From: Aequorivita vitellina
GTDB taxonomy: Bacteria; Bacteroidota; Bacteroidia; Flavobacteriales; Flavobacteriaceae
Assembly (NCBI RefSeq): GCF_022008365.1
Contig: NZ_JAIRBA010000027.1
Location: forward strand, 1 to 56,942
Direction of reading: 5' to 3'
Length of the DNA stretch: 56,942 nt
The position numbers were made by a program, and so were the translations under genes. The notes beneath the pieces were generated by a model. The model was given only the letters and a program-made list of their open reading frames with translations. It was not told the DNA's origin and did no database searches. Shown here piece by piece: positions 17,727 through 25,146 of the stretch (positions are counted from its first letter, which is position 1; every line of letters starts with the position of its first letter).

Positions 17727-18080
17727 ATGAAAAATAATATGCGACTATTTTTTTTGATGTTGTTTTGCTCGACGACTCTTTTCGGTTAAGATATTTCAAT
17801 CGGGAAGCGCGATAAAGTATATTCTGAAATTCTGCAACAAGACCGTGAGTTCAAGAGATTTATAGAAGCCGAACAGCTTTTAAACGAAGCATTGGCCATC
17901 AATCCAAACAGTTTTGGGAGTTATGATATTTTGGCCAAAGTGAAAATGGCGAACGGCAATAAAACTGAAGCAAACAAAGCTATTGACCAAGCAATACGTC
18001 TCGCAAACCAGCTAGAAGCTAGGCAATGGCAAATCAACGAACTTTTGGAAACAGAGTCTGAAATCAATAAAAAGCCGTAG
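17727..18080 (+). pseudogene. Relic of a secreted esterase with C-terminal TPR
   Basis: A frame starts at 17727 with a good signal peptide (MKNNMRLFFLMLFCSTTLFG). It then meets TAA where a CAA (Gln) is expected at the usual GQ cleavage site. The same frame stays open for 96 codons after that stop: DISIGKRDKVYSEILQQDRE, like the start of Bacteroidota IroE/BesA-type esterases, then immediately AEQLLNEALAINPNSFGSYD, like their C-terminal TPR tail. The whole alpha/beta-hydrolase core between them is missing. This is a gene remnant with an internal deletion plus a nonsense codon. The family assignment is from memory of the pattern. Confidence 0.65.
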
Positions 18081-18115
18081 TTTTAATGTGAAAATAAATC
18101 GGCAAAGGAATTAGC

Positions 18116-18655
18116 GTGAAAAACCTGTTTAAAATATTGCGAATTACAAGCTTTCTATTTCTTTTGGGAATGTTCAGCAGTTGCGAAGAATCCAAGGAGA
18201 TAAGCTCCTACCATCCCAACCATTGGGAAGATCACTATGTCAATTCCGAAACTTTTGGGAAGACAAGTGATTCGCTAATTGTGGGGAAATCGTATTTGAG
18301 TATTTACTCGCATATCTACAGCATTTCAATGGAAAAATCGCAGAATTTAACTGCCATGGTCAGCCTTCGAAATGTGAGCGATACAGATACAATCTACATT
18401 ACAAAGTCCGACTACTACAACACAAAAGGGGAATTGATTCGCAGTTATTTCAAAAAACCCATTTTTTTAAATCCGTTGGAAACCGTGGAAATTATAATTG
18501 ACGAAACAGATAATCACGGAGGCAGCGGCGCCAATTTTATTTTTGAATGGACCACAGAATCCACCACGCCCGAGCCGTATTTTGAAGCGATTATGACTTC
18601 ACTTCGCAGTTCGCAGGGATTGAGTTTTACCACGGTGGGGAGACGGGTTGAGTGA
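18116..18655 (+). CDS. DUF3124 lipoprotein
   Basis: This 179-residue protein has a lipoprotein signal peptide (lipobox MFSSC, Cys23) and a DUF3124 domain. Diagnostic segments are SYLSIYSHIYS (about 60-70), NLTAMVSLRNVSDTDTIYI (about 78-96) and ETDNHGGSGANFIFEW (about 142-157). The start is GTG at 18116, which places the signal peptide correctly. The family has no established function, and membrane anchoring in the periplasm or outer membrane is inferred. It follows the esterase relic by 35 bases. Confidence 0.85.
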   Translation: MKNLFKILRITSFLFLLGMFSSCEESKEISSYHPNHWEDHYVNSETFGKTSDSLIVGKSYLSIYSHIYSISMEKSQNLTAMVSLRNVSDTDTIYITKSDYYNTKGELIRSYFKKPIFLNPLETVEIIIDETDNHGGSGANFIFEWTTESTTPEPYFEAIMTSLRSSQGLSFTTVGRRVE

Positions 18656-18670
18656 AAATGCCAAATTTTA

Positions 18671-18732
18671 CAAATCTCAAATCTCAAATCTCAAATCACA
18701 AATCGCAAATCGCAAATCACAAATTCCAAATC
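18671..18732. repeat. AAATCTC heptamer array
   Basis: At least seven 7-bp units of the type AAATCTC / AAATCAC / AAATCGC follow each other, decaying towards AAATTCC and CGAATCAA to about 18780. The same heptamer family recurs at 28213-28238 and 54576-54612 (reverse orientation) and at 28594-28672. Confidence 0.85.
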
Positions 18733-18800
18733 CACGAATTAACGAATCAACCAAACAACAATTCCCGAATCAACGAATCTCAATTCCCAATAGTTTTCGT

Positions 18801-18808
18801 TATTTTTG
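18801..18808 (+). promoter_or_regulatory. Candidate -7 promoter element of yaaA
   Basis: TATTTTTG matches TAnnTTTG exactly, 16 bases before the yaaA start codon. No clear -33 TTG was seen. It would give a very short 5' leader, common in Bacteroidota. Confidence 0.45.
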
Positions 18809-18824
18809 AAGAAAAAGAATTTTA

Positions 18825-19586
18825 ATGAAAATAGTAGTTTCCCCGGCAAAAACGCTGGATTTTGAATCCAAACTTCCCACCACTCGCGCTACCCAACCCA
18901 AGTTTTTGGAAGAAGCTGAAATGATAAATAATAAGTTGGAACGGAAAAGCAAAAAAGCTGTTTCAAAATTAATGGACATCAGCGATAAACTTGCCGAACT
19001 CAATTATCAGCGTTACAAAGAATTTAGTACTCCCTTTACCAAAGAAAACGCCCGTCCTGCGGTTTACGCCTTCGCTGGCGATGTATATACTGGCTTGGAT
19101 GCGTATTCAATTCCTTTAGAAAAAATAGACCTTTTACAGGATTCACTTCGCATACTTTCAGGAATGTACGGATTGCTACGGCCTTTAGATTTAATGCAAC
19201 CCTACAGACTGGAAATGGGCACTAAATTGTCTGTAAATAGAAAAAAGGACTTGTACGCATTTTGGAAAAAAACACTCACCGAAACGTTGAATGACGAATT
19301 GGAAGAGAATGAACTTTTCTTAAACCTGGCGAGCGTAGAATATTTTAATGCTATTGATGAGAAGAAATTGAAAGTGCCGGTTATTTCTCCAGTTTTTAAA
19401 GATTTCAAAAATGGGGAACTCAAAATTATTTCCTTCTTCGCCAAAAAAGCAAGGGGCAGTATGACGCGTTTTGCAATCGACAACAATATTAAAACCGCGG
19501 ACGATTTAAAAGCATTCGACTACGACGGTTATGGGTATAGTGAAGAATATACCGAAAACGCACAGGAGCCTGTTTTTATTCGGTAA
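18825..19586 (+). CDS. yaaA: YaaA (DUF328) peroxide-stress protein
   Basis: This 253-residue protein matches the YaaA/DUF328 family throughout. It starts with [13 protein letters not shown], followed by [11 protein letters not shown] (about 84-94), [23 protein letters not shown] (about 109-131), [11 protein letters not shown] and the C-terminal RGSMTRFAI and FDYDGYGY. The length is normal. In E. coli YaaA limits Fenton damage by lowering unincorporated iron during peroxide stress and has a DNA-binding fold. It is a cytosolic, monocistronic gene with a candidate promoter directly upstream and a hairpin downstream. Confidence 0.95.
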   Translation: MKIVVSPAKTLDFESKLPTTRATQPKFLEEAEMINNKLERKSKKAVSKLMDISDKLAELNYQRYKEFSTPFTKENARPAVYAFAGDVYTGLDAYSIPLEKIDLLQDSLRILSGMYGLLRPLDLMQPYRLEMGTKLSVNRKKDLYAFWKKTLTETLNDELEENELFLNLASVEYFNAIDEKKLKVPVISPVFKDFKNGELKIISFFAKKARGSMTRFAIDNNIKTADDLKAFDYDGYGYSEEYTENAQEPVFIR

Positions 19587-19599
19587 TAGAAATACAGTA

Positions 19600-19624
19600 A
19601 ACCTATTGTTTTTCACAATGGGTT
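19600..19624 (+). terminator. Stem-loop after yaaA
   Basis: AACCTATTGT (19600-19609) pairs with ACAATGGGTT (19615-19624), with one G-T pair and a 5-base loop. It begins 13 bases after the stop codon. Only a short T stretch follows (CATTTTC), so the termination strength is uncertain. Confidence 0.5.
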
Positions 19625-19685
19625 GCTCATTTTCTAATAAAACCGCCTTTCCCGAAAATATGTTTCATTATTAAATGCGTTACTT

Positions 19686-19693
19686 TATATTTG
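19686..19693 (+). promoter_or_regulatory. Candidate promoter of the wza-wzc pair
   Basis: TATATTTG matches TAnnTTTG exactly and ends 22 bases before the export lipoprotein start at 19716. No clear -33 TTG was found. It is the only good promoter-like match in the gap after yaaA. Confidence 0.45.
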
Positions 19694-19715
19694 TTCATTA
19701 TCAACCCTGCCCTTT

Positions 19716-20510
19716 ATGAAGTTTGCGTATTTATTGTTGTTTATGTTTGTCGCGGTAAGTTTCACATCTTGTGTAACCACCAAACAGCTTACCTATTTAC
19801 AGGAAAATGCAAACGGCAGCGACACTTTAGCATTGTTGAGAAAGAAGCAGGAGCCGTACCGACTTCAAATAAACGATCTTTTAAGTATTCGCGTAAAGGC
19901 ATTGGACCAGGAAACAGTGGGTATTTTTAACCCAATAAACGACGACAATCCCAATGTTACCGGAGAGGAACGATTGTATTACGACGGCTTTAAAGTTGAC
20001 GATCACGGTAACATTCGCATTCCGAGTTTAGGGGAGATAAACGTACTGGGTTATACGGTAGATGAGGTGCAGGAGATGCTGGAAGAACGCTTGTTGCAAG
20101 ATTATTTTAAAGCCGAAGCCAACGTATTTGTTACTGTAAAACTGGCCGGAATTCGATATACAATTAACGGGGAAATAAACGGTCCCGGTTCCAATATTAT
20201 TTACCGCGACCAAGTGAGTATTATGGAAGCTATTGCCAACAGTGGCGATATAACCTTAACCGGTGACCGAAGTGATGTTGTTATTATTAGGCAGTATCCC
20301 GCAGGGCAGAAAGTGCATCACATTGATCTTACAAAATTAGATGCGATGAATTCGCCTTATTATTACATAAAGCCGAACGATTTAATTTTAATAAATCCGC
20401 TGCCCCAAAAATCATTGGGCACGGGAACCACCGGACTGCAATCATTCACGACTATTATTTCAATTACAACAGCCTTGGTAACAACCATATTGTTGTTTAC
20501 CAGATTATAA
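19716..20510 (+). CDS. Polysaccharide export lipoprotein (Wza/OPX-like)
   Basis: This 264-residue outer-membrane polysaccharide export protein would form the exit channel for a surface glycan. It has a lipoprotein signal (FTSC, Cys19). A Poly_export domain at about 48-140 starts YRLQINDLLSIRVKAL and includes HGNIRIPSLGEINVLGYT. An SLBB-type segment at about 145-225 includes YTINGEINGPG. Near the C-terminus (about 243-262) is a hydrophobic helix, the position of the Wza membrane-spanning helix. It is shorter than E. coli Wza, as is usual in Bacteroidota. The wzc-like gene follows after 3 bases, so the two form an operon. Confidence 0.92.
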   Translation: MKFAYLLLFMFVAVSFTSCVTTKQLTYLQENANGSDTLALLRKKQEPYRLQINDLLSIRVKALDQETVGIFNPINDDNPNVTGEERLYYDGFKVDDHGNIRIPSLGEINVLGYTVDEVQEMLEERLLQDYFKAEANVFVTVKLAGIRYTINGEINGPGSNIIYRDQVSIMEAIANSGDITLTGDRSDVVIIRQYPAGQKVHHIDLTKLDAMNSPYYYIKPNDLILINPLPQKSLGTGTTGLQSFTTIISITTALVTTILLFTRL

Positions 20511-20513
20511 AAT

Positions 20514-22982
20514 ATGAGCGAGGACTTCGAAAAAAATGAAAACCCCATCACCTTTGATTTTAAAGGTTTTCTCTTGCGGCTTTTGCACCACTGGCCGTTG
20601 TTTTTAGTTTCGTATATTATTGCTTTTGGCATAGCGTACTACGTGAATGTTCGCAAACTGCCAATTTATATTATGGAGAATACGATCTCTATAAAAGACG
20701 ATCAAAACCCTTTTTTTACCAGCAATACCAGTCTTACTTTTAATTGGGGCGGAACTACGGACAAGGTTAACACCGCTGTTATTTCGTTGCGGTCGCGATC
20801 GCACAACGAAAAAGTAGTAGAACGGTTGCAGTATTATATGACGTATTTGCGAGATGGCAAGTACCAACAAGTAAATGCCTATAAGCAAACCCCTTTTGTT
20901 GTAGATGTTGATGCTTCAAGGTCACAGATGCTAAATGAGCAAATTAAAGTTGTTTTTAAAGATTCTATTAATTTTGAATTGAGCGTCGCTTTTGAAACGA
21001 GTAAAAACATCAGCCTACAGAATTACAGCAATAAGGAAATTAGCACTCAATTTATTGATGCTGGCACCTATTCGCATTCGTATAAAATTGGGGAGCGTAT
21101 TCAGTTGCCTTTTTTCAGTGGCACATTTAGAGCAAATCCTGATGTTGTTTCCAGTCCCGGTACGCCTTATTATATAGTTTTTAGAAATTTTGATGGGGTA
21201 GTGCAGCGCTATTCAGGAATTCGGGTTGATGCCGAAAGCAAAGGTTCTTCGGTTTTAAACATGCGACTCACCGGAAATAACAAGGCCGAGCTGGTTGATT
21301 ATTTAAATGCGTCGGTACGTGTGTTAAGCGAAGATATGCTGGAGCGTAAAAATCTTTTCGCTACTAAAACAATTAAGTTTATAGATAGTAGTCTCGCTAT
21401 TAAATCGGCTGAACTTTCTACGGTTGAAGATGAGTTAAACCAGTTTAAAAACAAAAATGCCATCTTCGATCTTGAAAGCGAGGGCACGGAAATAAATACG
21501 AAATTAAACGAATTAGATCTCCGCAAAGAAGCAGCTACCCGCGAATTGAATTATTACAACACCCTGGAAAATTACCTGACGAATAGAACAGATTACAAAG
21601 ATGTGCCGGCACCTTCTGTTGCGGGCATATCGGAGGCTAGCGTAGTAAGTGGAGTTGGAAAAATAATTGCATTAGCCGAGGAGCGCAACAAACTTCAGTA
21701 TTCTTTTAAGGAAGGAGCCCCTATTTTTAGCGATATAGACCGGCAAATCAATGCGGTGAAAACCGTGTTGTTAGAAAATATTCGCTCTTCAAAAAGTTTA
21801 AAGAATCAGGAACTCGCCTCTATTAATCGCGATATTGGCAAGTATGAAGCCGAAATACGAAAACTTCCGAAGGAACAGCAAGGCCTTTTAAATATTGAGC
21901 GACGCTACAATTTAAGTCAGGGGGCCTATAATCTATTTTTAGAAAAACGCAGTGAAGCAGGTTTGGTAAAGGCCGCCAATGTAAGCGATGTGATGGTGAT
22001 AGATTCGGCGAAAGACACTGGCGGCGGACAAATTGGTCCGAATACGCAATTAAATTATATGATGGCTGCCTTGTTGGGCGGATTGTTTCCTTTTCTGTTT
22101 GTGTTCTTGCGTGTGTTTTTCGACACCAAAATTAGCAAGGTGAAGGACTTGGAGCGCGTTACATCAATTCCCTTGTTAGGAATTATCGGAAAAAGTCCGA
22201 TAGATAGCAATTTAATCGTCCTTGAGAAACCGAAATCTGCTATAGCTGAAGGATTTAGGGCCTTGCGGTCTAGTTTGCAATTTATATATAAAAAGCAGGG
22301 AATAAAGGGGGCAAAGACGGTGTTGGTAACTAGTTCGGTAAGTGGCGAGGGAAAAACATTTTGCTCCATCAACCTTGCTTCGGTGTTTGCATTAAGCGAA
22401 AAGAAAACTGTATTGGTGGGCCTCGATCTTCGGAAGCCTAAGATATTTGGCGATTTCAATATCAATAATGATGTGGGAGTGGTGAATTTTCTAATAAATG
22501 AAGCGGATTTTGATGCTGTAATTCAAAAGACGGAAATCGATTATTTGGATGTTATCACATCGGGTCCCATTCCACCAAATCCTTCCGAATTACTAATAGG
22601 CGAAAAACTAGATGAACTAATTGATGGGTTGAAGGAGCGCTACGACTATATTATTTTGGATTCACCTCCTTTGGGAATTGTTTCAGATTCCTTAGAACTT
22701 ATGAAACACGTAGATGCGACTCTCTATATGGCACGTTTTAATTATACGCATAAGAATATGTTTGCCTTCGTCAATGAAAAGTATAAAACTGGAGAGGTGA
22801 AACATATAAGTATTGTGTTAAACGACTATATGGAAAAATCGGGCCGCGTTTACGGTTATGGCTACGGTTACGGTTACGGTTACGGCTATGGAAGCTACGG
22901 AAATTACGGAACTGGCTATCACGACAAAGTAAAACCTTCTTCGGTTTTAGATAGGATTAAGCGGGTTTTTACACGGAAATAA
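20514..22982 (+). CDS. Wzc-like tyrosine-protein kinase / polysaccharide co-polymerase
   Basis: This 822-residue inner-membrane BY-kinase controls polysaccharide chain length and export with the OPX protein. A first membrane helix (about 24-43) follows a short cytosolic tail. A long periplasmic Wzz/GNVR region with coiled coils spans about 45-510, and a second helix spans about 513-535. The kinase has Walker A SSVSGEGKT (about 605-613), Walker A' GLDLRKP and Walker B YIILDSPP. The tail holds seven consecutive Tyr-Gly pairs and three more tyrosines before the last 20 residues, the autophosphorylation cluster. It follows wza after 3 bases. A repeat array begins 19 bases after its stop. Confidence 0.95.
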   Translation: MSEDFEKNENPITFDFKGFLLRLLHHWPLFLVSYIIAFGIAYYVNVRKLPIYIMENTISIKDDQNPFFTSNTSLTFNWGGTTDKVNTAVISLRSRSHNEKVVERLQYYMTYLRDGKYQQVNAYKQTPFVVDVDASRSQMLNEQIKVVFKDSINFELSVAFETSKNISLQNYSNKEISTQFIDAGTYSHSYKIGERIQLPFFSGTFRANPDVVSSPGTPYYIVFRNFDGVVQRYSGIRVDAESKGSSVLNMRLTGNNKAELVDYLNASVRVLSEDMLERKNLFATKTIKFIDSSLAIKSAELSTVEDELNQFKNKNAIFDLESEGTEINTKLNELDLRKEAATRELNYYNTLENYLTNRTDYKDVPAPSVAGISEASVVSGVGKIIALAEERNKLQYSFKEGAPIFSDIDRQINAVKTVLLENIRSSKSLKNQELASINRDIGKYEAEIRKLPKEQQGLLNIERRYNLSQGAYNLFLEKRSEAGLVKAANVSDVMVIDSAKDTGGGQIGPNTQLNYMMAALLGGLFPFLFVFLRVFFDTKISKVKDLERVTSIPLLGIIGKSPIDSNLIVLEKPKSAIAEGFRALRSSLQFIYKKQGIKGAKTVLVTSSVSGEGKTFCSINLASVFALSEKKTVLVGLDLRKPKIFGDFNINNDVGVVNFLINEADFDAVIQKTEIDYLDVITSGPIPPNPSELLIGEKLDELIDGLKERYDYIILDSPPLGIVSDSLELMKHVDATLYMARFNYTHKNMFAFVNEKYKTGEVKHISIVLNDYMEKSGRVYGYGYGYGYGYGYGSYGNYGTGYHDKVKPSSVLDRIKRVFTRK
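22851..22919 (+). repeat. In-gene TACGGT hexamer repeat coding the Tyr-Gly tail
   Basis: Seven TA(C/T)GG(N) hexamers in tandem encode (Tyr-Gly)7 in the kinase tail and are followed by SYG, NYG and TGY. Three adjacent units are identical (TACGGT), so copy number could change by slippage without loss of frame. Confidence 0.8.
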
Positions 22983-23001
22983 CATTGCCTACATCCTTGC
23001 G

Positions 23002-23386
23002 AAACATCCCCCTAAATCCCCCTTCAAAGGGGGACTTTTTGGCCTGTGATTAGGTTGGGGGTTTGGGTGTTTTGGGTTTTCTTTTCGCTTTAAATACGGT
23101 GCTCCTAAGCCTAACCACATTATAAATCAAATCCGAATCTACGCCTCCCTTTCAAGGGAGGTTGGGTGGGATGTTTTTTTTGGGGGTTGTTGGTTTTTAT
23201 TGAATCTCGGCGAAACATCCCCCTAAATCCCCCTTCGAAGGGGGACTTTTGGCCTGTGATTAGGTTGGGGGTATGGGGGTTTTGGATTTTCTTTTCGCTT
23301 TGAATACAGAGTTTATAAATCTAACTCATTTTAAATTATATCCGAATCTAGCTCCTCCCTTTGAAGGGAGGTTGGGTGGGATGTTT
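23002..23386. repeat. Repeat array, first part: two complete 175-bp elements
   Basis: Two head-to-tail elements lie at 23002-23176 and 23213-23386. Each starts AAACATCC and ends GGATGTTT. Near the left end is a hairpin of the form CCCCCTTCGAAGGGGG and near the right end CTCCCTTTGAAGGGAG. The right end, reverse-complemented, aligns with the left end over about 33 bases with about 25 matches, so the element has long imperfect inverted ends. About 36 bases of spacer (GGTTGTTGG and similar) separate neighbours, giving a 211-214 bp period. The array begins 19 bases after the wzc stop. Confidence 0.92.
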
Positions 23387-23432
23387 TCTATTGTAGGGTG
23401 GGTTTAGGAGGAATGATTTTTAATATCTTTAT

Positions 23433-23798
23433 ATGGTGGCAAACAAGATTATTCCATATAATAAGCATCTCAAACCTATAGCAAGGGAACTTCGAAAGAA
23501 TATGACACCTTGTGAGCAATTGATTTGGAAAAAAATTAGAAGGAAATCTTTGGGTTTAGAATTTCACAGACAAGTTCCGATATTGAATTATATTGTTGAC
23601 TTTTATTGCCACGAAATCGGACTAGTTATTGAAATCGATGGTAGCGTACACGACCCTAATTTTTTAGAAGATGCGGAGAGACAAGGCAAAATGGAGAAGT
23701 ACGGTTTGCGGTTTTTGCGTTTTTCCAATGATGAAGTATTAAATAATATGGAAAACGTTTTGGTGACAATTCGAAATTATATTGAAGAAAATACCTGA
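23433..23798 (+). CDS. DUF559 (Vsr-like) endonuclease-domain protein inside a repeat array
   Basis: This 121-residue protein matches DUF559, a Vsr-like branch of the PD-(D/E)XK nuclease fold. It contains ELRKNMTPCEQLIWKKIRRK (about 18-37), FHRQVPILNYIVDFYC (about 44-59) and LVIEIDGSVHD (about 65-75), which supply the likely catalytic Asp (VDF), Glu and Asp (EIDG). The end is KYGLRFLRFSNDEVLNN. No methylase or helicase is adjacent. The gene is flanked on both sides by copies of one repeat element, and its TGA stop shares its A with the first base of the downstream repeat. A role in repeat mobility or maintenance, like RAYT transposases with REPs, is a hypothesis. Confidence 0.9.
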   Translation: MVANKIIPYNKHLKPIARELRKNMTPCEQLIWKKIRRKSLGLEFHRQVPILNYIVDFYCHEIGLVIEIDGSVHDPNFLEDAERQGKMEKYGLRFLRFSNDEVLNNMENVLVTIRNYIEENT

Positions 23799-25146
23799 AA
23801 CATCCCCCTAAATCCCCCTTCGAAGGGGGACTTTTGGCCTGTGCTTGAGTTGGGGGTAAGGGGGTTTTGGACTTGCTTTTTGTTTTAAATTAACCTTGCG
23901 AAACATCCCCCTAAATCCCCCCTTCGAAGGGGGACTTTTTGGCCTGTGCTTGAGTTGGGGTATGGGTGTTTTTGGATTTACTTATCGCTTTAAATACAGA
24001 GCTTACAAATCTAACCACATTATAAATAGAATCCGAATCTAGCCCCTCCCTTTGAAGGGAGGTTGGGTGGGATGTTTCGGTTTTGGGGTTGTTAGTTTTT
24101 ATTAAATCTCGGCGAAACATCCCCCTAAATCCCCCTTGAAAGGGGGACTTTTTGGCCTGTGCTTGAGTTGGTGGTATAGGTGTTTTTGAATTTTCTTTTC
24201 GCTTTGAATACGGTGATCTTAAATCTAACTTCATTATAAATCAAATCCGATTCTACTCCTCCCTTTGAAGGGAGGCTGGGTGGGATGTTTTTTGTTTTGG
24301 GATTGTTAGTTTTTATTGAATCTCGGCGAAACATCCTCCTAAATCCCCCTTCAAAGGGGGGACTTTTGGCCTGTGCTTGAGTTGGTGTCATGGGAGTTTT
24401 GGATTTTCTTTTCGCTTTAAATACAGAGCTCCTAAATCTAACCACATTATAAATAGAATCCGAATCTAGCCCCTCCCTTTGAAGGGAGGCTGGGTGGGAT
24501 GTTTTTTGTTTTGGGGTTGTTGGTTTTGATTAAATCGCGGCGAAACATCCCCCTAAATCCCCCTTCAAAGGGGTACTTTTTGGCCTGTGATTAGATTGGG
24601 GGTATGGGTGTTTTTCAATTTTCTTTTCGCTTTAAATACGGTGATCTTAAATCTAACTACATTGTAAATAGAATCCGAATCTACTCCTCCCTTTGAAGAG
24701 AGGCTGGGTGGGATGTTTTGTTCAAAGGGGAACTTTTTGGCCTGTGATTAGGTTGGGGGTATGGGTGTTTTTGGATTTACTTTTCGCTTTAAATACGGTG
24801 ATCCTAAATTTAACTACATTATAAATCAAATCCGAATCTACTCCTCCCTTTGAAGGGAGGTTGGGTGGGATGTTTTTGTTTTGGGATTGTTGGTTTTTAT
24901 TGAATCTCGGCGAAACATCCCCCTAAATCCCCCTTCGAAGGGGGACTTTTTGGCCTGTGCTTGAGTTTGGGGTATGGGGGTTTTGGGTTTACTTTTTGCT
25001 TTTAAAACAGAGTTCATAAATTAACCACATTATAAATCAAATCCGAATCTAGCTCCTCCCTTTGAAGGGAGGTTGGGTGGGATGTTTTGAGGCTGGGTAG
25101 GATGTTTTTTGTTTTGAATTTGTGAAGAGAGTTGGGTGGGATGTTT
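23798..25146. repeat. Repeat array, second part: seven elements and two extra right ends
   Basis: Copies lie at 23798-23890 (left part only), 23901-24077, 24115-24290, 24329-24504, 24543-24718, 24721-24875 (left end missing) and 24913-25087. Two further partial right ends follow (25089-25106 and 25126-25146). Starts at 23901, 24115, 24329 and 24543 are spaced exactly 214 bp. The unit also contains the constant inner text TTTTGGCCTGTG and TTCGCTTTAAATAC. All copies have the same orientation. The final GATGTTT touches the stop codon of the minus-strand regulator gene. The frames inside are repeat translations, not genes. Confidence 0.92.

Noticed and set aside
23911-24445. Minus-strand open frames of about 105 codons in the repeat array (similar frames at 56274-56600 and 56681-56914)
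   Set aside because: They are translations of the 176-bp repeat and recur with each copy. They have no independent start or gene-like features.
23002-25146. CRISPR-like tandem array
   Set aside because: The period is about 214 bp, the whole unit is conserved including the part between hairpins, there are no unique spacers, and no cas genes are nearby.
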